Part shown: in pieces, positions 21,430 to 32,911 of the stretch | Numbering within the stretch: the first letter of the stretch is position 1 | Layout of the letters: each line of letters starts with the position of its first letter | DNA from: Coleophoma eucalyptorum | Taxonomy: Eukaryota > Ascomycota > Leotiomycetes > Helotiales > Dermateaceae | Length of the DNA stretch: 64,000 nt | Assembly: GCA_026120035.1 (NCBI GenBank) | Contig: JALRME010000039.1 | Location: 186,001 to 250,000, forward strand | Direction: 5' to 3' | The notes under the pieces: model-generated | Database searches by the model: none | Seen by the model: the letters and a program-made list of their open reading frames with translations, nothing else | Told to the model about the DNA's origin: nothing | Position numbers and translations under genes: made by a program

Positions 21430-24133
21430 TTACAAAACCATCTGCCATGCAACCCTCCGCTTTCTCAGGATCTTCAAGATTCCCAGCGGTAGGAGGTTCT
21501 TCTCGATAATGCTCAGGCCTCCGCAGCGCTCAAATAGCTCTTTTTCGTAGAACATGAGTATCCACTTCGTCTCGGAGCTGAGAGAGGACTGGCTCATATC
21601 TGGCTGTATCTCAGCGATACTGTCTACTGCATCCTTGATGCGCCTTGACAGGACAATATCCTTCTTGTCTGGTAGTGTCATGAGATCTCGGTAGGCGCGA
21701 GCAAGTTCTGGATTGATCGATTGGTCATACTGAACGAATTCTTCAAAGGAGAAGAACTTTTCAAGCTCTGCATCCGCGACATCGTCAATATCGAGTTCTC
21801 CCGTGTAGATTTGCCGAAGGCGTCGGCGGCGTTCTTGCTTGCTGAGAGACTCAAATTCGCGCTTGGCTTCCTCATAGTCCGTCGGTCTCTGGCTAATTGC
21901 CTTGCGGAGGTTTTCATCGGGCGTGGTGTACACCATATCTCGAAACAAAAATGGGGAGATAAAGGGATTTAAAAGTCCCAACCCTCCCAGCTGCTCGGGC
22001 AGAAATATGAATGCATCCGGTATATCGTCAACGCCAAAACGTTCCTCTATGAGGGTTTTCAGGTACGTTGTTACGTTGCTGCCGTCAAAGAGTGTCTCCT
22101 GCATCTTCCGATATGTTTCCAGAATGCGATCCACATGTGACCTCCCAAAGCAATTGGCCGGCTCTCCAAACGTGTGGCTGAAGAACCGGCCTATGCAGCT
22201 ATTCCAGGTTTGGACCCAAGAAAGAATGCTTTCGCATTTTGACAGCTGTTTCTGTAATTGCGCAACGTGTGCATCGACTTGATCTTGATCAATCATCCAT
22301 TCACCAGAGGAGTGCAAGACCAGTAATCCAACTGAGACTGGCCCCTTTGGAAGCGTATCAGTAAATTGACGAGTGGTTGTACCTTTAGTGGAGTCCTTGG
22401 TGATGTATACTGAGCCAGTCTTTTTCCGGTTGAAGTCAAGACCCATCACTGTTGAAAACTCCTCCATGACATTCCAGGCTTTGGCACATTTCTCTGGTTG
22501 GCCACAAAGCCAAAGATCATCGTGGAATCGATACAGGAGCATTTCAGTCTTGGTATTGACTGCAAAGTCCATGAAGAATAATATCAGCTCGCCGAAGAAT
22601 TTCTCGAGAGCGTGTGCCATAGGCACACCTCTTTTGCGAATCCTGACGCGACTTGAACCAGACTTGTCTGAGACGGGGCTCATATTCAAGGGCGCCTCTA
22701 GAAACTTGTTGAAAAATACCACCCATTCCTCTGTCATACCAATGAATCGCAAAACGGCAGATACTGTGCTATGAGATATGCTGGTTGCGAACCACTGGAA
22801 ATCCGATTGAACAACAGCGAATTCGTCTTCCATAGCCAGTCCAAGGTGCATCTCAGAGGCTATCTGTTGAAGCAATTGCTGCTTTATTTCTTTTGGAGAC
22901 TTTCTACTTTCATTGCTGTCATCTGAAATTTCTTCATCATCGTCGTATCCTCCTGCGCCTTCGTACACGGATGAGGGTAGCTGAGAAAGAAAGAAATCGT
23001 TTCTGTACATCGTTTGGCGGGCATCTTCAATACCAGCGGTAGTTCGAAGTTCATATTCTCCTAGGAAGAATCGCCGTCGGTCTCTAGCTTTCCGAGGGAT
23101 ACCTAGTTTATGTTTCCAGATGGACTTGTAGCGAATTGTTTCGGTCAACGTCTGCTTCATCCGGCTCGACCAGGTCATACCAATATCTACGCATATGTTA
23201 GAATTAATTCAAACACGAGGGGAGAAACATACAATGCAGAAGTATTGCTTGCAAAACATCCTCATCCATCATAATACGGTATTTTCCATTCAATTGTCGT
23301 CGAGGTTGGACCGGCATTCCTGATTCGGCGTCCCAAGTCCAATTTTTTAAGTCCGCAAACTTCATATTGAGTACATCACAGATTTCATTGCGTGCCACCT
23401 CATCCTTCAGAAAGTCTTGGAGAATAGCCTTTTTCTCGTCACTGAGAAGGTCATTCCCAAGTAGTCCTTTTAAGCACCACCTGATTGTCCTCTCATCAAA
23501 GGGCGATTTTTTGCGTAGCGAGAAATCACATTGTAACCTCACCGTTGACCGCAGGCCTTCCAATGCTTTCTCGGCAGTATCGCCATCAAAAAGATCTGTC
23601 AAGTAACTGTCTATTTCCACCTCGTCAGTCTCCAAAGGGCTGAATACGACGTCTTCAAATTTCTCAACGAGCTGCTTGAGCCTGTCCCTTTCAACCAATT
23701 CATAAGAGCCGTCCAAGGAGCTGTCATCTGAAACGGTGGCGCTTTCATTCGTATTCGTCGGTTTGAGCCACTCAGTCAGCAATTGAGAGTACAGGTTGGC
23801 GAGATCAAGCCGCCGGGTCTGAGTCTCTAGTTGTGATCGCAACTGCCTTTCAAACTCATCGAACATGGTGTCAGGAACCGACGTATCAAATTGCGACTGG
23901 TCAAGCCATCGCCGAATATTGCAGAGGTCGATACTGGAAGCTGGAGCCGGGTCAAGTTGCTCAACGCCAGAGAGTAAGCGGTAGAGCCGTTGTCGTTGAT
24001 TGACATCGGGCAGGCTGGCATCACGAAGAGTTTCGGTTTTATGAAGCTCATAGGCTTTTCTTTGCTTTTCCAGCTCCTTGATTTTGAGGATGGTGATTGA
24101 CTTGAGCGTCTGAGAAAGCGCAGCGGTAGACAT
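21430..24133 (-). CDS. rvt: rvt-type cellular reverse transcriptase (domesticated RT)
   Basis: Two exons (23233-24133 and 21430-23186) joined over a 46-nt intron give about 885 residues. The N-terminal 300 residues are charged and helical, probably coiled coil (SQTLKSITILKIKELEKQRK). The RT core follows: motif A with Asp near 429 (QSDFQWFATSIS), motif B RGVPMAHALEKFFGEL near 486, and motif C YRFHDD with the two catalytic aspartates at 523-524 (an F-x-D-D box). Between the early RT motifs and motif A lies an acidic insert (YDDDEEISDDSNESRKSPKE). Downstream are SVGLLVLHSSGEW, ERFGVDDIPDAFIFLPEQLG and GGLGLLNPF. These match the single-copy rvt genes of fungi and some other organisms, which lack endonuclease or RNase H domains and are not mobile. 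All three aspartates are present and both exons are open, so it should be active. Confidence 0.85.
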
Positions 24134-25141
24134 GGTGGGTCTCTTCCTAAGACACTAAAGAAGACGGGAATATATGTTGACCTGACCCGAACATTCGAGC
24201 GTCTTATACAAAATCAATGCCGTGTTCACAACATCTTGGTGATTCAGACGGCACGACAACGGCCAATGAGGGGAAATAAGTGAGACTGAATGGGTCCGAA
24301 TGGATTCAAATGGAACAGAAAAGCGGTAAATGGAAGAGAAAAGTGAAAGGAGCCTCATGCTGGCAGGGAACAACAGGCAGCAACAGGGGTTAAAGTCTGA
24401 CCTGAGTCATTGTTGGGAACAGCATTGTCGATGTGACCATTGGCACGGCATCAGACGATCACATAAAGCACTGGATGGAGAGAAGGACCTCCTTGGGAGG
24501 GAAGTAATGTAGAGGAGAAGCATGAGAATAATACTACCACCGAGAAATCTTGTATTGATTGGACAAGCACTCCAAGGGTTGTATTTATCACGTGATTATA
24601 GACTTTATTGAGCCCCATGCCCCGTTTCCTCTTCTGTTTGACTCCTCTCATCTTTTCTCTTCCTGCTCATTGTCTTCGAGATAATTATGCTACGAGTCAA
24701 TAGGTCTGCAAGTTAGTAAAACTATTAACTACCTTGCACGACATCGATCCAGAAGAGATTCCCCTTTTCCGCAAATAAGTGTGCATTGCACTTACTACGG
24801 TAATCGCTGCCTCAACACTGCGCTTCAAGAAACTGAACAAATTCCTGAATAGCATCAGTATTTGAAGTTCCCTATAGTGCACAGATAAGAATAAGTACAT
24901 ATCATGTGACAAGGCCACTTTCGGGCTGTTCTCTTATCGCGCGGAGAGCCCGATCGTTCGCCGTTGCTATCTAACTTAACAGGGAACGTATAAGGGAATA
25001 ACTTCTTCACAAAAAGGGCACAATGTTTATGTTTTGGCATTAGAAACGCTTTTTTATGACGCGGACTGTTGAACGAGACTTTTGAAAACATTTGAAGCGA
25101 CATATACTAAACTAAGTCAGTGGACTAAGTTGAGATACAAA
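24134..25141. other. Intergenic, divergent promoters
   Basis: About 1 kb between the starts of the rvt gene (minus) and the monooxygenase gene (plus). No frame above about 90 codons and no domain. It must hold both promoters; no operator could be assigned. Confidence 0.45.
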
Positions 25142-27055
25142 ATGGGTAGCGTTCAAGATAATTCTGTTCCATTTCCGTTCCAACACCGTTCAGTTGACAC
25201 GCCCCGCAAGTTACGAGTTGCAATCATTGGAGCTGGTGTCTCAGGGATTGGACTCTATATTCGGCTCTGCCAATACGTACCAACTGCCGAGCTTCAAATA
25301 TTCGAGAAGAACTCTGATGTTGGAGGAACCTGGTTTGAGAATCGGTAAAACCAGGATGTAAGGAAAACTGAAAGAGGTGCTGACAAGTACAGTTATCCCG
25401 GAGTAGCTTGTGATATTCCGAGTCATGTGTATCAGTATACATTCGAACCAAATACGCAATGGTCAAAATTCTTCTCTGGCGGAGCAGAAATTCTCGAATA
25501 TGTTCGTGGAGTTGCAAAGAAGTATGGTGTACAGAAGAAAGTTAGATTCAACACCAAAGTCTTCGGAGCAAAGTGGAATGAGACTCAAGGAAAATGGACT
25601 CTTGAAATTGGCGACGCAGCACAAACAAGTGGAACCGAAAGCCAAACCTTTGATGTTGTAATAAATGCCGTTGGCTGTTTGAATAATTGGAAGTACCCCG
25701 AGGTCGAGGGACTGCACGATTTCGAAGGGAAGCTTTTGCATAGTGCTACATGGGACTCAACCTGGTGAATGTCTAAGAATCCCAATACTGCACCACGTTC
25801 TGACTGAGGTCCAGGGATTATACAGGCAAGAAAGTTGCTCTTATTGGAGCTGGATCATCCGCTATTCAGATACTACCTCATCTACAGAAGAAGTGTACTG
25901 AGGTTTTTCATTATACCCGTGGCAAGACATGGGTAAGTGAGCCATTTGGCGGCGAGGCCACACAAGCAACAATAGCCGGAGACAAGGACTCAGGCAATTG
26001 TAAGTATCCTATATTCGAGCAGTTCTCGAGCACACGACCAACAAGATGCAGATACATACACCTCTGAGGAGCTCCAAAAATTTAAGGAAGATCCCGAGTA
26101 CTACTGGAAATACCGCAAGAATATAGAGCGCTTCATCAACCTCGACCACCCATGTCTCTTCGCACACGAGGAGGCATCAATTGCTAGCAAGCAGCGAATA
26201 ATTGACAATATGAAGAAGAAGCTCGCTAAGAAGCCAGAGATCTATGATGCTCTTGAGCCAGCATTCACTCCCGGATGCCGAAGACTGACTCCCGGTCCCG
26301 GATTCCTGGAAGCACTTGTGGAAGACAATGTTCACTTCACCAACTCAAATATTGTCAAAGTGACAAAAGATGTGAGCGTTCTTGCTTGTGCCAATTTGTT
26401 TCCCGAAACATCAAGCTAACTTCTCGCAAAGTCCATAATTACAGCCGACGGCACAACGCAAAAAGTAGATGCCATTGTCTGCGCCACGGGATTCGACACG
26501 TCTTTCCTCCCACGTTTCCCCATCCAGGGCAGTGACCACACCCTCCTCGCCGATCAATGGTCATCCCGCGCCAGTGCCTACCTCTCAACAGCAATTCCCA
26601 ACTTCCCGAATCTGTTTCTGGTTGGTGGTCCAAATTCCGCAACGGGAGGTGGCAGTCTTCTCATTATCTTCGAGTCGATAATCGGGTACGTGGTGAAATG
26701 CATCCAAAAACTCTCTCGAGAACATATTAAGTACTTGACAGTCAAGCCATCTTCTCTGCACAGCTGGGAGCGGTACATGGATGCGTACTTCCCTGGCACC
26801 GTGCATGTTGAGAATTGTACAAGCTGGTACAAAGCCGGTCAGAAGGATCATAAGGTTGTAGGCTTGTGGCCTGGGAGTAGCTTGCACGCGAGAAAGACGC
26901 TAGAGTATCCTCGTTGGGAAGATTTTGAATATGTGTATCCAGAGGGCCAGGACAGCTTGGGCTGGTTGGGCGATGGTTGGACTGTTGCGGATCGTGACAA
27001 GGGTGATACGGCTGCTTACCTTGATGAGGTTGATTATCCACCTGTCCTAGTCTGA
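25142..27055 (+). CDS. Flavin-containing Baeyer-Villiger-type monooxygenase
   Basis: Exons 25142-25344, 25393-25764, 25815-25999, 26052-26371 and 26432-27055 keep frame and give about 567 residues, normal for the family. The FAD Rossmann motif is GAGVSG at 30-35 with the acidic end of strand 2 in LQIFEKNSDVGGTW, then RYPGVACDIPSHVYQ. The Baeyer-Villiger fingerprint F-x-G-x3-H-x3-W-D is present as FEGKLLHSATWD (178-189). The NADPH-binding Rossmann motif is GAGSSA. A late ATGFDTSFLPRFP motif is also typical. It should insert oxygen next to a carbonyl of a cyclic or linear ketone using NADPH and O2. The close relatives are enzymes of the StcW/sterigmatocystin or steroid type. It is convergent with the UNC93-like gene and heads a possible catabolic cluster. 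Confidence 0.88.
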
Positions 27056-27323
27056 GACGTGCTTTTATCAGTTCAGTTTTATTCTGTATCAGCCTAAAAT
27101 AAATCAAAAGCCTAAGATATATAAACTCTTTGGACTATGCCAATCTTGAGGTATAACTAATTAATAGAAACCCGTGACCTCCGTTACTCTCGTTCATTTT
27201 AATATTTTTGGTAGTGGACTTAAAATTTCATCACTCATCAGTGTCATTATATCATAGGAATCCCAACCACGCTAATAGTTGTTGATGCCGAATTTCCGTC
27301 CATAGTGAGCAGAAAGTTCATTC

Positions 27324-28948
27324 TTAGGCTGTGGTATCCGCAGCTGGTGCCACAATGCTCAATTCCTTGTCTTTGGCAACAGGCGTAGCATCTCCGCTAT
27401 CCTCAGTTTTACCAGCGTTCATCTGCACACCCTGAACAAGACCAGTCTCCTGGATGACATGAGTTGGCACAACGACGTTCTCTTCCTGGAAATATTTGGT
27501 CTCTTCTATAACAAAGAAAGCCATATATGTGAAGATGCAGATTCCGGCAGCATAGAATGCAAATATTATGCCGGCTTCTTTTATGTAGGGAATCTCAAGA
27601 CTGTCCAAGCCAAACACTACAGACTCGCCGGCGGCCAAGCAGGCGCGAAATCCGCCGGTGTAATGAGATCCTTTGATGGGATCGTTGGTCAAGGTACCAA
27701 GGAAATACATAATGATGTATTGCCATAAGGTTGAGGAAATCCAGTTCAGCATAAAGAGTACAAAGATGGCTGCGAATCCATCGTCGGTCCAGTCCATTGG
27801 TGTGGGAGGATTGCTTCGGTCGTAGTTGCGTGTTCGAACCATCTCCCAGATCCAAGCCGCTAGTAGCGGGATAGCCACGAAAGCAAGTCCAAGTTTTGCT
27901 CGTGTTTTGCGTGCCCATTGGTCATGGTCGAGAAGTCTTTGAAGTATGATAGAGAAGGGAATCTGAAGAACAACAGACATGAATGAGAGCAAACAGCGAG
28001 TTCTAAGGTTATTGTGAAAAGCATTTGCCGAGCCGAGATATACGAGGTAAGTTTCTGCAGGTAGACTATACAGACTCAGTTTAGAGAAAGAACAAGGTCA
28101 CTGTAATGATATACTCACAATGCTGGAATCATTATTAGAAGCCGTTTGTCACAAAGACTCCTCAGGTTTGATTTGAGTTCAACCCAAAGCCCGCGGTACT
28201 TGATCTCAGCAACACCAGACCCGTCGTCTCGAGTGATTTTGTCCGGAGGTAGGATGAACAAGCCAGCAATTGCCGTCAGAAACATGATTACAAGGAAGAC
28301 TATATAAACAGCATTGGGAACTCCTCCATCTGAATTGTTGTCTTTGGTGATGAGAAGTGGTATAATACCTCCAATCATTTCTCCAACGGCCAGAAGACCA
28401 AATGCTGTAAAGACGTATAGACCTTTTTCTTTCTCTTCAGGATATGAAAGCATAATGTATCCACTAGTGACGAAAATTAATCCCGCAGATATGCCCATGA
28501 ATACGGATGAAAAGTATGGGAAAGCTGATTTCCCAGTATTACTTAGATACCAAAGACCGCCAACATAGACAATGTAACCAGAAACACCAAGCTGTGGCAA
28601 GGTCAGCTGTGGGATTTGAGGGAGAGATAAGAATGTATTTACAAAAGAAGTTATTCCAGGACCAAGGGTATGTAACACCACTGAACCAAGTGCTGAGGAC
28701 AGAACCCACACTGAGTTTAAGGTTGCATTAAGTCGAGTAGAAATTTGAGCGGAATTGGGCTGGCCGCCACCAGCGCTTCGGTAGTATTAGCAGCATGATT
28801 GTGAAAATACACATCAGTTAACGAACCCAAGGAGGTTGAGAGCCACATAAATTCCAGCCGTAAAGGCAATGGTGATACCAGATATGAAATTTTGCCAGAA
28901 TGGGCTTCGGTAACGAAACTGGGGAACCTGATCAAAAATCTTGGCCAT
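27324..28948 (-). CDS. UNC93-like MFS membrane protein
   Basis: Exons 28827-28948, 28119-28775 and 27324-28065 keep frame and give about 506 residues. The start MAKIFDQVPQFRYRSPF leads into TM1; LLGAGGGQP after the first splice is the family's typical glycine motif. Later segments include TFLSLPQIP, SGYIMLSYPEEKEKGLYV, a long cytosolic loop ending in DDGSGVAEI, AFHNNLRTRCL, LNWISSTLWQYIIMYFLGTL and a hydrophilic C-terminal tail (about 60 residues). About eleven to twelve hydrophobic segments are present. Fungal UNC93-like proteins are transporter-like with unknown substrates. It shares its upstream region with the divergent 2-oxoglutarate oxygenase gene, which suggests joint regulation and perhaps uptake or export of the cluster's substrate. 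Confidence 0.83.
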
Positions 28949-29444
28949 GATTTGTTGAGAAATAATCTGTTTCTTTGCTAACAAGCAAGTTTGAGATGAT
29001 TTGAAGGCGGAAACACAGATTTATCAACGGCTCGAATGTTGCACATCTGCTTGCATGTATCCTGCAGTACATGCGTATCTTAAGCCAACAGTTGCGGGAG
29101 TAAGCTTGGCCGAAAAGCTTTCTAGGGGGTTAGCGCCCAGTTGGCCGTCGACTTGCTGCCATGCGAAAGAAGTCATTGGCTCATCGGTCAGACAGTTCCG
29201 ATAAGACGATGAGTCGTCAACATGGGAGTCATCTTGAGGTCGTACTCAAAAATGGGGTCTTAAGTCCTGTCTCAGCCTACTCTGGTAAACAAGGACAATC
29301 GCTTTTGCCGACCTCTAAGTCATCCGAGAGAGTACGTAGCACCAGACCAGGCTATTGAGCATCCTGCTAACTAAAGAAATTTCAAGAGAAATTGGATTGT
29401 ACAACTTTGAATTGTTGTCGCAAGTGTATTTATATCATTGCAAG
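28949..29444. promoter_or_regulatory. Shared divergent promoter (UNC93-like / 2OG oxygenase)
   Basis: A 496-bp region separates two divergent starts, so both promoters lie here. No operator could be pinned down. The distance is typical of co-regulated divergent pairs in fungal clusters. Confidence 0.45.
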
Positions 29445-30592
29445 ATGAGTCAATCGACAATTGCCACAGAGCTGGCCTCGCCAAAAATGACAACAATAAC
29501 CATGCAGAATGGTACGATTCTTCAAGTGAAGTCCAACAAAACAAAGAGCGCCGAATCGCTTCCAATAGTTGATGTTAGTGGAATGTACAGTGAGGATATT
29601 GAAGAGCGCAGAAAAGTCGCAGAAGATATTCGTAAAGCTGCTCACGAGGTTGGCTTCTTCTACGCAATCAACCATGTAAGATATAAGCTGAATGGACTCA
29701 CGGTTACTGACAATATGTAGGGAGTTGATCCTAAATACGTAGCTAACTCATTTGAAGCTGCGAAGACCTTTTTCAAACTACCAACAGAAAAGAAAATGGA
29801 AGTATTCACTGGCTTGGTGCCCAACGAGTTTGTCGGTTATCATCCCATGGAGCACTACGCAAGAAACAAGAGAGTGAAGAAAGGTAATTGCCTTTTATTA
29901 CGAAAAAGAGCTTCTGACTGATTTAGAAAGATCTCTGTGAGGCATTCAACTGGGCCTACGATGCGAAATATGACCCGTACGCAGTAGATCCAGATGAGCC
30001 ATCCATCAACATCTGGCCTTCGGATGTTCCTGGTTTCAAGGATACACTGTTTGAGTATCACACGGAGATGCTTTCGTTTTGTCGTCGGATGACTCGAATA
30101 TTTGCACTGGCATTGCACCTTCCCGAGGAGTATTTTGATGACTTCATCAAGCGTCCAGAAGCCGGAATGCGAGTTCTCCATTATCCCCACCAGGAAGCCC
30201 CAGACGATGACCAGGATGGTATCGGTGCACATACAGACTTTGAGTGCTTCACAGTTGTAACACAGGATATGAGCGGCGGTCTTGAAGTGCTGAGCAAGGC
30301 AGGCGAATGGATCCAAGCAAAGCCGATTGAAGGTGCTTTTGTGATCAACATTGCAGATTGCTTCATGCGACAGACCAACGACTACTTTGTCTCAACCGTA
30401 CATCGAGTCCATAACAAGAGTGGCTCTGAGCGATACTCTTGTCCATTTTTCTTTGGATTCGACAGAAAGAGTACCATTGAGGCTGTTCCGACTTGTGTAT
30501 CGGCAGACAACCCGATGAAGTATCCGGTAATGAAAGCTGGTGAGTACTACGCTTGGAGAGCCAACAAGGCGAAGTCGGGAGGTTACAACTAA
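29445..30592 (+). CDS. 2-oxoglutarate/Fe(II)-dependent oxygenase, IPNS-like
   Basis: Exons 29445-29675, 29721-29883 and 29931-30592 keep frame and give about 351 residues. The N-terminal DIOX_N part has LPIVDVSGMYSED and RKAAHEVGFFYAINHGVD. The catalytic core has the iron ligands H232 and D234 (GAHTDF) and H289 (STVHRVHN), and the 2-oxoglutarate-binding R-x-S as RYS at 299-301. GVDPKYVANSFEAAKTFFKL is the usual motif between the parts. It should hydroxylate, desaturate or cyclise a small molecule in the cytosol. An upstream in-frame ATG at 29355 would add 30 residues; the ATG at 29445 fits the family better. It lies between the UNC93-like gene and the thiolase gene, in the middle of the presumed cluster. 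Confidence 0.88.
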
Positions 30593-30968
30593 CTGGAGGA
30601 TCTGATTACCTTTCTCCTGGTATTAATTTGTGAAAAATAATGAATGTTATTATGAATGAGATTTTATGAAAAGCGAAAATGGATGGATGAGAACTGAACT
30701 CCAATCGAGCTGACCTCATGCTGACCTAAGATGACCTGCGGTCAGCAAAGCAACCGATGTTGTAGAACTATTTCCTTCGCCATTCACCTACCCATAATAT
30801 ATGCTCACTGGGAAGAAGCACACTCATTATGATTCGGTATTTCTGATCTGGCTTTGGCTATTCTTTTGATACATTCAATCGTTTCTTGATTCCTGATGTA
30901 AGATATTTTTGATAACAGAGCTTGATCCTGTCAATTCATAGCTCTGCCACCACCAATCTTTGCACTTT
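30593..30968. other. Intergenic, convergent 3' regions
   Basis: 376 bp between the oxygenase stop and the thiolase stop. No gene or repeat seen. Confidence 0.45.
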
Positions 30969-32436
30969 TCAATGCTCGGACACAAATATACCCGCCATCC
31001 CCATACCGGTGCCGACACACATAGATGTCACAGCGATCCTCTTGTCACTCCTTCGAAGTTCTGCTAAGGCGGTCACAACTTGTCTCGCTCCTGTGCAGCC
31101 AAGAGGATGTCCAAAAGCGCTTGACACGTGTTAGCAATCAAAAGCAGTGGAATCGAGAATCATAGTTCTTACATTGCACCCCCTCGGGGGTTCACTTTGG
31201 CAGGATCGAGACCTAACTTCTGCACGCAGTATACGCCCTAAGATATGTCAGGCTTGGACCAAATATCAGCTATTCATTAATCACTTACCATCGAGGCAAA
31301 GGCCTCATTGATTTCAATGACATCGACACCGGCCTCAGAGAGATTGAATTTTCCGAGAATCTTTGGGATCGCAAGACTGGGGCCGATTCCCATGATCCTT
31401 GGTTCTAAGCCAACAATTGTAGCACCTACAAACTTCCCGACAATAGGTTGGCCAAGCTTGATAGCTGTGGATCGCTTCATGAGTAGGACGGCTGCCGCAC
31501 CATCGGTGATTTGGGATGCGTTGCCTCCAGTAGTCTGACTAGGGCTCCATTGTGGAAAGGCTGCTCTGACCTTACCCAAAGACTCAGCAGTTGTCCCGTA
31601 TCGAATGCCGTCGTCCTTGTCCACAACGATCGCCTTCGACTCCCCAGTATTTGGATCTTTGATCACCGTCTTGACTGGCACGATCTCATCCTCGAACCAA
31701 CCGGCCTTTTGTGCCTTTTCGGCTTTTTGGAAACTGCTGGCTGCAAAAGCATCCATTGCATTTCGACTAATGGAGAATTGCCCAGCAACGTTTTCACTGG
31801 TTTGTCCCATAGGCTGAGTATTCTGTCCCGCAAGCGCGTGTTTCTCGATCGCTTCCCCCATTCTGGGTGGACCTTTGTCGGGGCAAGTGCTCATACTTTC
31901 GGCACCAACTGCGATTCCAACATCAATAGAGCCAGAAATTATTTGATTCGCTATGTTTTGTATGGCCAGTAGTCCCGAGGAGCAGAATCGATTTGTCACC
32001 GATGCTGCTGCCGTGGCAGGAAACCCGGCCGCGAGCACAGCAGACCGTGCGATATAAGCTTGGTCTGATGCCAGCACATTTCCGAGGCAAACATCTTCAA
32101 CCAAAGCTGGGTCGATATTAGACTTTTCGCGCAATGTCTAAACCCGCGTTAGACCTGCCTTTCACCAAGACGTACAAAGGAAGAAATTACTGTCAGTATT
32201 GAAATTAAGAGGTCTGATAAAGGTGTGTCTCGCAGTCCTCCTTTCCGTGCTTTCGTTAGGGGCGTCCTAATTGCCAGAGTCAAAACCTAGAGATTGTTAA
32301 ACTGGGCCCGGCTCCAATCATTACGCAGAGATCTCACAATGTCGTCGGCATGCTTTTCCAGGATTTTGGCTTTGCCAGAAGTCTTCATTGGGTTCAAGTG
32401 ACCAACTACAGCCGATAATCTCTCTTGGGCACTCAT
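30969..32436 (-). CDS. Peroxisomal 3-ketoacyl-CoA thiolase (acetyl-CoA acyltransferase)
   Basis: Exons 32338-32436, 32191-32286, 31289-32137, 31173-31237 and 30969-31119 keep frame and give about 419 residues. An N-terminal PTS2 peroxisome signal is present: RLSAVVGHL at residues 6-14 (R-L-x5-H-L). Thiolase motifs: LAIRTPLTKARKGG, the active-site cysteine C117 in NRFCSSG, VGAESMS, GNASQITDGAAA, EINEAFASM, the histidine motif AIAFGHPLGCTGAR (H374), and the second catalytic cysteine C404 in TSMCVGTG. It cleaves 3-ketoacyl-CoA with CoA to give acetyl-CoA and a shortened acyl-CoA, the last step of beta-oxidation. It diverges from the acyl-CoA synthetase gene, which carries a PTS1, so both act in the peroxisome. 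A dedicated copy next to oxygenases suggests a pathway-specific role. Confidence 0.92.
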
Positions 32437-32911
32437 GTTGTAAATTGTTGTACAGTGGCGAGGGAAGAATGAGCAACAAAGATGCCAAAGAATGAGAGGA
32501 GGAGGACGCAAGGTGAGAGAGGTCTTGAGCAGCTCTTTCCAAAAACACCGAGCCACGGCTATTGCGACTCGGATCTGCCGCATCACTCACGGGCCAAGGA
32601 ATTCCCCACTCTGCCACCTTCACTTGCCTTGCCTGGACACCCACACCCCGGGGAAACCCCACATCCCCACCAATCCTGGCGAATAGCACTCGCTCTTTTG
32701 CTCAGTGGGCGTTAAGGCGTGTCACAGCCTTGCAGACCCGACTTGATGGGCGTTGTAGTCGGCATTGCTGAACATGCACAAATTCCGCGGGATCTCGGTC
32801 TTTTTCCTGGGGTACTTACTTCACCATCTTCAACAAATATGTCTACTTGGATCTCAACACGCTGGAAGACATAACTCTCGGGTTTAGCTTGAAGTACTCA
32901 GCTCCATTACA
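32437..32911. promoter_or_regulatory. Shared divergent promoter (thiolase / acyl-CoA synthetase) with CreA-like sites
   Basis: A 475-bp region between two divergent starts. Four matches to the CreA carbon-repression consensus (SYGGRG, reverse CYCCRS) lie within 67 bp: CCCCAC at 32604, CCCCGG at 32646, CCCCAC at 32657 and at 32665. This is more than expected by chance and fits repression of beta-oxidation by glucose. The site assignment is by eye. Confidence 0.5.

Noticed and set aside
21430..24133. The reverse transcriptase as a retrotransposon
   Set aside because: It has an intron, lacks endonuclease, integrase and RNase H parts, has no flanking repeats, and its conserved blocks fit the non-mobile rvt family.
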